From: DASPJR01 sp035628505
GTDB taxonomy: Bacteria > Planctomycetota > SZUA-567 > H5-PLA8
DNA: 64,000 nt
Assembly: GCA_035628505.1 (NCBI GenBank)
Contig: DASPJR010000038.1
Span: forward strand, 66,855 to 130,854
Direction of reading: 5' to 3'
Under the pieces are notes generated by a model. The model saw only the letters and a program-made list of their open reading frames with translations, did not search any database and had not been told where the DNA came from. A program made the position numbers and the translations under genes. Numbering within the stretch: position 1 is the stretch's first letter; every line of letters begins with the position of its first letter. Positions 50,139 to 57,984 of this stretch are shown here, one piece after another.

Positions 50139-52511
50139 TCAGTTCTTCTGTTTGGCCTTGGGCATCCACCAGCGCCCGATGTCGGCGCCCGGCAGCTTGT
50201 AGACGACGTTCTGGATGTCTTTGTTGACGGCAATGGTGCGCTTCTCGACGAACAGGAACGTATACGGTTGCTGCTCGGCGATAATCTGCTGGAAGCGCTG
50301 GAAGATCTTGCGCCGTTTTTCTTCGTTCAATTCACGCCGTCCCATCTCGATCAGGCGGTCTGCCTCTTTGTTGACGAAGCCGCAATGGTTCGACGCCTTT
50401 TCGCCGGTCTGCGACGAATGCCAGAGCTGGTACGGATCGTCCTCGAGCCCCAGGCGCCAGCCCAGAATGCAGGCGTCGAACTGGAGGCGTTCGATCTTCT
50501 GAATGAACACAGTCCATTCAAGCGGCGCGACGATTACTTCGATTCCAACCTGCGCGAACGTATTCTTCACCAGGTTGGCCAGCTGTTCGTATTGCGGGCT
50601 GCCGGAGGCGAACAGGAGATTGAATTTGAACGGCTTGCCATCCTTGTCGAGCACGTTGTCGCCGTTGGTGTCTTTCCAGCCTTCCTCTGCAAGAACTTTC
50701 GCCGCGGCCGCGGGATCGTAAGGGACAGCAAACTTGTTTATTTCGGGGGTGTAATTGGGGCTGTCTGGGTGCGAGGGGCCGTGAAGCGGCAGCGCGTAGC
50801 CGCGATAGATGTCGTCGATGACGCGCTGACGGTCCACGAGCATCGTTAATGCCTTGCGAACTTTGGGATTGCCGAACATCGGAAGCCGCGCGTTCCAGCC
50901 GATATAACGGTAAACGTTGGCCACCGACACGTTGATATTGAAACGGCTGGTAAACTTCGGATCGGCCGATTTATCCTTCGCCTGCGACTTGTTCAGAGAG
51001 AGCAGATCCAGATCGCCGGCCTGCAGCATCTGCAGCGCGACGGTGTCGTCCTGAACGATCCGGATGACGATCTTCTTGAAGTGCGGCTTCTTGTCATAGT
51101 AATCCTCATTGCGCACAAGCACGAACTGCTGCTTGCGGTCCCAGCGTTCCAGGCGGTACGGTCCGTTGCCGATGAGCCTCTGGTTCTGCTCGCCCTTATT
51201 GAACTGTTCCGGGTCGGTGAACTTGAAGAGGTGTTCGGGCAGAATGTCGATGCCCGCGGCGAAATTGAAGGCCAGGAAGTACGGCTTTTTCCAGACGAAC
51301 TGTACCGTGTAGTCATCGTTAACCAGTTTGCAGCTCTCGACGTCCTGAAGGTAATTGCGCTGCGAAGCCGCTTCGACCTTTGGATTCATCATTGCGTTGA
51401 ACGAGAAAATCACGTCTTTGCCGGTAAACGGCGCGCCATCGTGCCACTTGACATCGCGGCGAAGATGGAACGTGAAGACCGGCTTTTCTTCAAACGCATA
51501 CTCTTCGGTGATGTCGAACGTGAGCACCTTGTCGGTGCGTTTGCCGGTTGACGATTTCGGGTCGATGATTTCGCCCTTGTTGGCGTCGGTGGCGATGTAA
51601 TCGCGGATTGCCTTTTCGGCGCCTGCGCCGTCCCCGGCGACCTGGATCACGACCGAGTTCTCGCGCTGCCAGCGCGGCAGGATGCGCGCGGAGACGCCGG
51701 CCTTCTGGATTACGCCTTCGAGCCGTTCACCAACTGTTTTTGCATTAATTTCCGTGCCGTCGCTGAACTTTTCTCCTTCGAAGCTGACGTAAATCCAGAA
51801 CTGCTTGTCGACCGCATTCTCCCCCAGGATTTTCTGGACTTCGTCGCGGTAGGAGCCGTCCACATCGCCGAGTTCGATGCGCAGAATCTCATCGTTTTCA
51901 GCGGAGATTTTCGAGATGTGCAGGCGCGAGCGGTCAGCGTCCTTGAGCGCTGCATTGAGTTTATCGGCCAGTTCGCGGGCGTTCTTTTTGCCCACCAGGC
52001 CGCGGCAGATCATGCTCTTTTCCCATGCCTGCGCCAGCTTGGGTTCCCATACCTTGAAGTCATCGAACGAGCGCGAGGCCAGTGTGTCGACGCAGAAGCT
52101 GAAAACATAGTCCGTGAGTGTCGCATCGCTTTCCACGATCGTGTTCAGTGAATTGGGCTCTGAACCCATATGACGATAGAGTGTTCCGCCATCTTCCGCA
52201 TTTTCGTCCCCGTGGACGAACTTGGGCACGTCGCGCTCGGTATAAAGCGTGCCGCCCAGCGGAGTGAAAGGCAGATTGCCAGCCACCTTGTCTGGATCGC
52301 CAGTACCGGACCTGGTGTCGACTTTCAGTCCGCGATCGAGGCGCCCGAGGATGTCGCGGTTCTGCGAGGAGATTTCGTTCGAGCGCTTGTTCTGCTCGAT
52401 CAGCAGTTTTTCCAGATTGTTGTTCTGCAGCAGCACGATGCCGTTGAAAACTGCAACCATTCCCAGCAGGCCGACGACGGCAATGTCCCAGAAAATGTGA
52501 CGCTCACGCAT
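50139..52511 (-). CDS. oppA: Large membrane-anchored oligopeptide-binding protein
   Basis: A 790-residue SBP family 5 protein. It has an N-terminal membrane segment (WDIAVVGLLGMVAVFNGIVLL) and a short coiled coil in place of a lipobox. The fold starts GGTLYRHMGSEPNSLNTI near residue 108; a region of about 180 residues with no obvious counterpart in standard OppA follows (residues 155-330, including DVDGSYRDEVQKILGENAV). The normal core resumes at VFTFHLRRDVKWHDGAPFTGKDV near 335 and ends RRKIFQRFQQIIAEQQPYTFLF. It binds peptides for the B2/C2 permease. Confidence 0.9.
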   Translation of the reverse strand: MRERHIFWDIAVVGLLGMVAVFNGIVLLQNNNLEKLLIEQNKRSNEISSQNRDILGRLDRGLKVDTRSGTGDPDKVAGNLPFTPLGGTLYTERDVPKFVHGDENAEDGGTLYRHMGSEPNSLNTIVESDATLTDYVFSFCVDTLASRSFDDFKVWEPKLAQAWEKSMICRGLVGKKNARELADKLNAALKDADRSRLHISKISAENDEILRIELGDVDGSYRDEVQKILGENAVDKQFWIYVSFEGEKFSDGTEINAKTVGERLEGVIQKAGVSARILPRWQRENSVVIQVAGDGAGAEKAIRDYIATDANKGEIIDPKSSTGKRTDKVLTFDITEEYAFEEKPVFTFHLRRDVKWHDGAPFTGKDVIFSFNAMMNPKVEAASQRNYLQDVESCKLVNDDYTVQFVWKKPYFLAFNFAAGIDILPEHLFKFTDPEQFNKGEQNQRLIGNGPYRLERWDRKQQFVLVRNEDYYDKKPHFKKIVIRIVQDDTVALQMLQAGDLDLLSLNKSQAKDKSADPKFTSRFNINVSVANVYRYIGWNARLPMFGNPKVRKALTMLVDRQRVIDDIYRGYALPLHGPSHPDSPNYTPEINKFAVPYDPAAAAKVLAEEGWKDTNGDNVLDKDGKPFKFNLLFASGSPQYEQLANLVKNTFAQVGIEVIVAPLEWTVFIQKIERLQFDACILGWRLGLEDDPYQLWHSSQTGEKASNHCGFVNKEADRLIEMGRRELNEEKRRKIFQRFQQIIAEQQPYTFLFVEKRTIAVNKDIQNVVYKLPGADIGRWWMPKAKQKN

Positions 52512-52569
52512 GCGGCAGGATTCCTGTCAATAAAGGTAGGCGCGATCTGGCCGAGTTGGACACGATTTT

Positions 52570-52612
52570 CACAGCCTGGACTCAGGACTCGCGGACTCCA
52601 GACTCAAGACTT
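52570..52612. repeat. GGACTC-type dispersed repeat between oppA2 and oppC1
   Basis: Units GGACTCAGGACTCGCGGACTC and CCAGACTCAAGACTT fill part of the 160-base gap. The class matches the arms around the four-helix-bundle cassette at 54512-55016. The rest of the gap is without features I can name. Confidence 0.6.
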
Positions 52613-52671
52613 CTCATCTTATCTCTGGACGGAAAAATGGCACGTGCACTTCGGAATGAATTCGGAAATTT

Positions 52672-53592
52672 TTAACCCGCGGCAGATTTCTTGGGATCAA
52701 GCGCGTCGCGCAGGCCGTCACCCAGGAGGTTGAACGCCAGCACCGTCATAACGATGGATAAGCCGGGGAAAACCGCGACCCACCAGTTCCCTTTGAAGTA
52801 CGTCCGCGCGTTCGAGAGCATGCCGCCCCAACTTGGAAAAGGATCCTGCACGCCCAGCCCCAGAAAGGAAAGGCCCGCTTCGCTCAGAATATTCCCGCCA
52901 ACCGCAAGCGTGGCCACAACGATAATCGGGGATACGCAGTTTGGCAGTATGTGCCGCAGCATGATGCGCAGATCGCTGGCGCCCAGCGCGCGGGCGGCGG
53001 AGACATAATCGAGCGTGCGGAGCGTCAGGACTTGTGCGCGGACGATGCGAGCGATGCCCGTCCAGCCCACCAGCCCCAGCGCGAGAAAGAGAATGAGCAC
53101 CGACGTGCGCTCGTAAAGTGCCGCGATTGCCACAGCCAGCAGCAGGCTGGGGAATGCGGCAACGGTGTCAGTCAGCCGCATAAGCACCGCATCGACCGGC
53201 CCGCTGAAATAGCCCGACAAAAGCCCGACCAGAATTCCGATGCACAGTGACAGTGCCGTTGCGCAGACGCCTACGAGCATCGAGACCTGGGCGCCGTACA
53301 TCACGCGGGAGAGCACGTCGCGCCCGAGTTCATCCGTTCCGAACCAGTGTGCGGCGCTCGGTGCCACCAGTTCGCTGCCGCGGTGCTGGGCTTTGTAATC
53401 GTACGGCGAGATCATGTCGGCAAACAAGGCCATGGCGATCATCGTGGCGACAATCAGCATCGCCACGATCGTACGCGGATTGCGGCTCAGCCGCCGCCAG
53501 ACCTGTGAGGCCAGCGAATCCGGCATCCCGCCGGGCGTCTCGACGGCACCTGATGGCGGAAGAGGTGAGATCGCTTGCGGGTCAGTCGGCAT
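52672..53592 (-). CDS. oppC: Oligopeptide ABC transporter permease, OppC type (set 1)
   Basis: ATG at 53592 lies inside the end of oppB1 (11-base overlap). The 306-residue permease has standard length: TM1 (TIVAMLIVATMIAMALFADM), HWFGTDELGRDVLSRVMYGAQVSMLVG, and the EAA loop (RAQVLTLRTLDYVSAARALG). It is shorter than oppC2 by the insertion discussed there. It forms the channel with OppB1. Confidence 0.94.
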   Translation of the reverse strand: MPTDPQAISPLPPSGAVETPGGMPDSLASQVWRRLSRNPRTIVAMLIVATMIAMALFADMISPYDYKAQHRGSELVAPSAAHWFGTDELGRDVLSRVMYGAQVSMLVGVCATALSLCIGILVGLLSGYFSGPVDAVLMRLTDTVAAFPSLLLAVAIAALYERTSVLILFLALGLVGWTGIARIVRAQVLTLRTLDYVSAARALGASDLRIMLRHILPNCVSPIIVVATLAVGGNILSEAGLSFLGLGVQDPFPSWGGMLSNARTYFKGNWWVAVFPGLSIVMTVLAFNLLGDGLRDALDPKKSAAG

Positions 53593-54511
53593 GCCGTATC
53601 CGCGGGTCCAGGAATGCGTAAGAAACATCGACCACAAGATTGATGAGGATGAACACGAGGGCGAAGACAATGCAGCAGCCCATTACGACGGGCAGATCGC
53701 GCCCGAAGATCGCAGCGCTGATCACCTGGCCCATGCCGGGAATATTGAAGACGGTCTCTGTCAACACGGCACCGACCAGCAGGCTCGCGAAGTCCGTACC
53801 GATGATAGTGATGACCGGCACCAGCGCGTTCGGCAGAGCGTGGCCGAGCAGCACCGTCCACTTTTTCAGGCCCTTTGCGCGTCCGCTGCGGATGAAATCC
53901 TGCGAGAGCGTTTCGAGCATGCAGTTACGCGTCAGCCGCGCGATCGAGGCTGTGCTGATCAGGCCCAGCGTCAGGCACGGCAGCACGAGGTATTTAATTT
54001 CGCCCGGCCGGTAGTCGCCGACGGGAAACCATTTGTAATGAATCGCGAAGACCATCATTAAAAGCATCGCCAGAAAGAACGCGGGAAACGATACGCCGAT
54101 CGCCGCAAAGACAGACGAAGCGTAATCCACGAGCGAATAGGGTTTCCAGGCAGATAAAATTCCAAGCGCGATGCCCATGATCGTCGCGAAGATGACCGCG
54201 CCCAGCGCAAGCTTGAGGGTAACGCGCATGCCATTGACAATCATCTCGCGGACGGGCTCGCCGTGATTGAGAATAGACGCGCCGAGGTTTCCGGTCGCGA
54301 GATTTCCCATGTATTTCCCGAAGCGCTCGTACCAGGGCTTGTTGAAGCCGTAGAACTCGTTCACGCGCCGGATGGTTTCTGGATTCGTTCCCTGCGCGAG
54401 CAGGCTGCGCACGGGATTGCCGCTCAGCTGCGTGAGCACAAACGCAATCAGCGCCACGCCGATGATGACGGGAACAGACTGCAGCAGACGGCGGAAGAGG
54501 TACTTGGACAT
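53582..54511 (-). CDS. oppB: Oligopeptide/dipeptide ABC transporter permease, OppB/DppB type (set 1)
   Basis: A 309-residue permease of normal length: N-terminal YLFRRLLQSVPVIIGVALIAFVL, several membrane segments and the EAA loop (RLTRNCMLETLSQDFIRSGRAKG near 200). The four-helix-bundle cassette lies between it and its likely binding protein gene at 55017. Confidence 0.95.
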   Translation of the reverse strand: MSKYLFRRLLQSVPVIIGVALIAFVLTQLSGNPVRSLLAQGTNPETIRRVNEFYGFNKPWYERFGKYMGNLATGNLGASILNHGEPVREMIVNGMRVTLKLALGAVIFATIMGIALGILSAWKPYSLVDYASSVFAAIGVSFPAFFLAMLLMMVFAIHYKWFPVGDYRPGEIKYLVLPCLTLGLISTASIARLTRNCMLETLSQDFIRSGRAKGLKKWTVLLGHALPNALVPVITIIGTDFASLLVGAVLTETVFNIPGMGQVISAAIFGRDLPVVMGCCIVFALVFILINLVVDVSYAFLDPRIRHAD

Positions 54512-55016
54512 GAGTCGGGCGTCTTAGAGTCGGGAGTCAGGAGTCTTCAAATCTGCGCGCAGCAGAAAATTCGAAAAGCCTTGCACGAGCCGCGAACACT
54601 CGTCGCACGTAACATAGGCCGATTTAAATTGTGCGTCGTTGATGTAGCCTTGATCCAAGGCAACGTACAACGCGGATTGAACCTCGGCGGCTGATCCGTG
54701 TGCATTACTCAAGAACCGGGCAAAATCCTTGTCTGTTCGCCGCGCAAATCCTTCTGCAATGTTCAGCATGATCGAAATCGATGCTCGTCGAATTTGGTCT
54801 CTCAATGCGAAATCTTTGGAGAACAGATCTTCACACGTAAACTCATACACTTGCCGGGTAAGTTCTCTCGCGCGCTGCCAACCTAATACATCTTCGAAGC
54901 GTTGAATAGTTGCCATTTTCCCCTCCCAACTTCTAAAGTCGCGTAGCTTGGACTCCCCAACTCCTACTCTCGCGACTCATAGACTCCAGACACCGGACTC
55001 CGAGACTCCAGACTCA
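54512..55016 (-). mobile_element. Inverted-repeat-bounded cassette carrying the four-helix-bundle gene
   Basis: The left part (54512-54550) contains GAGTCGGGAGTCAGGAGTC units. The right part (about 54942-55016) has the opposite-strand equivalent GACTCC-rich units (GACTCCAGACACCGGACTCC and similar). Together they bracket a single small gene oriented with the operon, between oppA1 and oppB1. The stop codon and last residues of that gene lie within the left repeat. No transposase or clear target duplication is visible, so mobility is inferred. Confidence 0.5.
54524..54916 (-). CDS. Four-helix-bundle protein (23S rRNA IVP/S23 family)
   Basis: The 130-residue protein reads FEDVLGWQRARELTRQVYEF, then LRDQIRRASISIMLNIAEGFARRTDKDFARFL and HGSAAEVQSALYVALDQGYI, which match the four-helix-bundle family first found in 23S rRNA intervening sequences and related to the bAvd accessory protein of diversity-generating retroelements. 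No reverse transcriptase or rRNA is present here. Function of free-standing members is unknown. Its last residues (TPDSRL) and stop are encoded by the GACTC repeat. It sits between oppA1 and oppB1 in the same orientation. Confidence 0.9.
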   Translation of the reverse strand: MATIQRFEDVLGWQRARELTRQVYEFTCEDLFSKDFALRDQIRRASISIMLNIAEGFARRTDKDFARFLSNAHGSAAEVQSALYVALDQGYINDAQFKSAYVTCDECSRLVQGFSNFLLRADLKTPDSRL

Positions 55017-56654
55017 TCACTCTTTATCCACGAACGCGAAATCAACCTGCGGGAATTCCGAGCCAGTGTCAAGGCCTGTGGCGTTTTCGCGGATGCCTTT
55101 GACGTTGCGGCGGAGCAGCAACACGTTTTTCACGTGGTATGTGCAGATCCAGGGACAGTCCTCGAGAATGATATCCTCGGCTTTCTGATACAGCGGAATA
55201 CGCTCGTTGATGTCAGTCAGATTGCGCGCCTTCTCGGTTAATGCGTCCACTTCAGGATTGCTGTACCACGTATGATTTCCCGGCGAGCCGAACTGCTTGC
55301 TGTTGAACAGCACGTACAGGAAGTTGTCGGGATCGGGATAGTCTGCCACCCAGCCGAGCCAGAAAAGCTGCTTGGGCTCGCGCTCTACCGCTTCCAGGAA
55401 GCTGTTCCAGTCGCGCGCCTGGAGCGAACACTTGATTCCGATTTTTTCGAGGTCGCTGATGAACACCTGCGCCAGCTTCTTCGTGTTCTCATCGTTGCGG
55501 TGCAGCAGCGATAGCTCTGGAATGCCCTTGCCGTCAGGGAATCCCGCCTCCTTTAAGAGTGCCTTGGCTTTCTCGATATCCTTCGGCCAGCCCGGCCGCC
55601 CTTCTTTAAAGCCCGGCAGGCCCGGCGGCAGAACGCCTCTAGCCGGAACGCCGCGGCCTTCGAGGATTACGTTGCAGAGGTAGTCGCGATCGAGCGCATA
55701 GCTGATCGCCTGCCGCACCAGCTTATTTGTGCCGAGCGGCTTCAGGTCCGCCTTGTCCTTGAAGTTGCCGTTCGGCATGCCGAAGCCGATGTAATTCGTG
55801 CGCAGAGCCGTGTAGGTGAAACTGTCGGCTTCGCCCGCGCGCTGGAGAGCCTCTTTCACGCGGCCGGCCGGAAGATCGGATGCCGCATCGAGCTCGCCCG
55901 CGAAGAATTGTTCCATGCGCGTGTTGGCGTCTTTGACGATGTGGAATTGTACTGCGTCGAGCTTGGGCTTGCCCTTGAAGTAGCCGTCGTTGCGGTCCAG
56001 CGTCAGAACCTGGCCGGTGCTCCATTGCGTGAGCTTGAACGCTCCCACGCCAACCGGATTACGCGCGAAGGCTTTGCTTTTGTCTTCCACCGCTTCTTTC
56101 GGCACGATGGCGCAGTTAACTGTGCAAAGATGCTGTATGAACGGCGCAAACGGCTTGGTGAGCTCGATAATTACCTCATAGTCGCCGCTGGCGCGGAGGC
56201 CTTCAGGCGGTTTGACGCCATCGCAGCTCTCCGAACCTTTGACCATCGGCTTGATCCACTCTGGGCGCTTGCTTTCCGGGCCGAGCAGACGCGTGAAGCT
56301 GTAAACGACGTCCTCGGCTTTCATTTCGCGGCCGTTGTGAAACTTCACGCCTTTGCGCAGAGTGAAGGTGTAGTTCTTGCCGTCCTCAGAAACGTCAAAC
56401 TTTTCGGCCAGGTCGGGAATTACTTCGAGCTTGTTATTGAAGCGCACGAGCGTGTTGTGGATTTTTCGCGCGACGCCATCGGAGATGGTGTCTGTGATTC
56501 CGATTGGATCGAGCGTCTTGGGATCCGTATCTATGGCCAGGTGCAGAACTTTGGACCGGCTGCCCGACGTTTGCGATCCGCCGCTCATGCTGAGTACAAA
56601 AAATGCGGCAATTGCCAGGAGAACGATTCCAACGAGGATCAGGAGGCGATTCAT
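55017..56654 (-). CDS. oppA: Peptide ABC transporter substrate-binding protein (set 1)
   Basis: From ATG 56654 (TTG two codons earlier is possible) a 545-residue SBP family 5 protein with an N-terminal anchor (LLILVGIVLLAIAAFFVLSM) and no lipobox Cys. Core motifs: LAIDTDPKTLDPIGITDTISDGVARKIHNTLVRF, YTFTLRKGVKFHNGREMKAEDVVYSF near 105, and QLFWLGWVADYPDPDNFLYVLFNSKQFGSPGNH near 430. Likely partner of OppB1/OppC1. First transporter gene of the cluster. Confidence 0.93.
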   Translation of the reverse strand: MNRLLILVGIVLLAIAAFFVLSMSGGSQTSGSRSKVLHLAIDTDPKTLDPIGITDTISDGVARKIHNTLVRFNNKLEVIPDLAEKFDVSEDGKNYTFTLRKGVKFHNGREMKAEDVVYSFTRLLGPESKRPEWIKPMVKGSESCDGVKPPEGLRASGDYEVIIELTKPFAPFIQHLCTVNCAIVPKEAVEDKSKAFARNPVGVGAFKLTQWSTGQVLTLDRNDGYFKGKPKLDAVQFHIVKDANTRMEQFFAGELDAASDLPAGRVKEALQRAGEADSFTYTALRTNYIGFGMPNGNFKDKADLKPLGTNKLVRQAISYALDRDYLCNVILEGRGVPARGVLPPGLPGFKEGRPGWPKDIEKAKALLKEAGFPDGKGIPELSLLHRNDENTKKLAQVFISDLEKIGIKCSLQARDWNSFLEAVEREPKQLFWLGWVADYPDPDNFLYVLFNSKQFGSPGNHTWYSNPEVDALTEKARNLTDINERIPLYQKAEDIILEDCPWICTYHVKNVLLLRRNVKGIRENATGLDTGSEFPQVDFAFVDKE

Positions 56655-56732
56655 AAGCAAAAGTTTTCAGGCTGGGAGCTCCGCGTTGCGCGGAGCTCGA
56701 AACGAGCAACCTAAACGGCTTTTGCACGGCTG

Positions 56733-57113
56733 TCAAACCACGGCGATGCAATCGATCTCGACACGCGCGCCGGCCGGCAGCTTCGCAACCTGCACCGTCG
56801 AGCGTGCCGGGCGGTGTTCGCCGAAAAATTCACCGTAAATCCTGTTCATGCCGTCGAACTCGGAAAGATCCTGCATGAACACCGTGGTCTTCACCACATG
56901 CGATGGCGTGCAGCCAGCGGCGCGCAGGACCTCTCGCAGGTTTTCAAGCGACTGGCGGGTTGCGTTTTCGATGCTGTCGGCGATCAGCTTACCGGACGCA
57001 TCGCGCGGAATCTGTCCGGAAACATACACGGTGTTGCCGACAACGGTCGCCGGGCTGTATGGGCCAATCGGCGGCTGTCCGGTGGCGGGTTGAACGCTGC
57101 GAATGGGTGTCAT
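56733..57113 (-). CDS. ridA: RidA family reactive intermediate/imine deaminase
   Basis: ATG at 57113 with AAAGGAG 9 bases upstream; the frame extends 18 codons further without support. The 126-residue protein has PIGPYSPATVVGNTVYVSGQIPRD, AGCTPSHVVKTTVFMQDLSEF and RPARSTVQVAKLPAGARVEIDCIAV with the conserved Arg of the active site. It hydrolyses 2-aminoacrylate and similar enamines released by PLP enzymes. It precedes the peptide transporter cluster by about 80 bases. Confidence 0.95.
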   Translation of the reverse strand: MTPIRSVQPATGQPPIGPYSPATVVGNTVYVSGQIPRDASGKLIADSIENATRQSLENLREVLRAAGCTPSHVVKTTVFMQDLSEFDGMNRIYGEFFGEHRPARSTVQVAKLPAGARVEIDCIAVV

Positions 57114-57199
57114 ACGAAATACTCCTTTCTCTTCCTTTATCTTAGAATGAACAGAATAACGCACCAAGTGCCGCCAGGTCAGGCGTCAATAAAGGAGAC

Positions 57200-57251
57200 C
57201 TCCGTGGCCTCCCTGCTCTCCGTGCCTCCGTGTTGAAGTCGTGATTAGAAC
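57200..57251. repeat. Copy of the CACAGAG/GTTGAAGTCGTG dispersed repeat
   Basis: CCTCCGTGGCCTCCCTGCTC followed by TCCGTGCCTCCGTGTTGAAGTCGTGATTAGAAC resembles the right arm at 7301-7349, which also ends in GTTGAAGTCGTGTTTAGAAC. A single arm only; it lies in the 146-base space between ridA and the lipoprotein gene. Confidence 0.7.
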
Positions 57252-57259
57252 GTGCGAAA

Positions 57260-57916
57260 TCAGTTCTTGGGCGTGACGATCTTGGGCTCAGCGAGCGGCT
57301 TTTCTTCATACACGCTGGCCGGCTGAACGGCGACCTTGCGCTGCTCGGCCTGCCACCACTGCCGCCAGTCTTCCACAGACTTCCAGCGCGCCACTTCTCC
57401 GCCGTTGGGCTGGTAGCCGAAATCGCGCTTGGTCTTGGCCTGCAGCGACTTGAACGCTTCGGTGCGGATCGGCGGTTCCGGATCGCCCAGACATTCAATC
57501 AGATCGGGAATCGAATCGCGGCCGCCGTAGAGTTTCACCAGACGCAGCGCCGGCGCGCGGACTTCCACGCGCGGATGCTTCAGCAGCAGGCGCACCTTAT
57601 TATAGACGATCTTGTCGACACCCTGTTTGCGGCCCCACGCCAGCAGCTGCTCTTCGGCCGAAAGCGTGTACGCCGCTTCCTGGCGCTGCAGCTGTTCTAC
57701 AAGCTTGGTGACCGCGATTTCAGCATCCATGTCTTCTTTCACCGGCTCGACCTTCTCGGCTTTGCGCTTGTTGGAATCCGAGGCGCCGGCATCGAATGCG
57801 GTGTAGGAGTCGGAAAGCTGCGGCTTGTTGAGCGCCTTCTTCGCAGCGGTCGTGGTGCAGCCGGCGATAGAAAAAAGGACGGCGGCCAGAGCAATCGAAC
57901 AGGCAATTCGTGACAT
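57260..57916 (-). CDS. Lipoprotein with HEAT-like repeats
   Basis: From ATG 57916 a lipoprotein signal ends in LFSIAGC (Cys for lipidation near residue 20). The 218-residue protein has HEAT-like units (HPRVEVRAPALRLVKLYGG, DPEPPIRTEAFKSLQAKT) and SVEDWRQWWQAEQRK near 180, the W-x-x-W-W tail also seen in the proteins at 26351 and 57985. It is probably attached to the outer membrane and acts as a scaffold. The larger HEAT gene lies 68 bases upstream on the same strand. Confidence 0.8.
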   Translation of the reverse strand: MSRIACSIALAAVLFSIAGCTTTAAKKALNKPQLSDSYTAFDAGASDSNKRKAEKVEPVKEDMDAEIAVTKLVEQLQRQEAAYTLSAEEQLLAWGRKQGVDKIVYNKVRLLLKHPRVEVRAPALRLVKLYGGRDSIPDLIECLGDPEPPIRTEAFKSLQAKTKRDFGYQPNGGEVARWKSVEDWRQWWQAEQRKVAVQPASVYEEKPLAEPKIVTPKN

Positions 57917-57984
57917 GGACTTCTTCCTTGTGCCAGACTTTAACTGCACAGCCGCAGTTTAACGGATGAGCCGGCTGCTTTCCA

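Noticed and set aside
49659..50849. Plus-strand open frame of 396 codons
   Set aside because: Antisense to oppB2 and oppA2; no domain signature.
54524..54916. Four-helix-bundle gene as part of a diversity-generating retroelement
   Set aside because: No reverse transcriptase, template repeat or variable repeat is present nearby.
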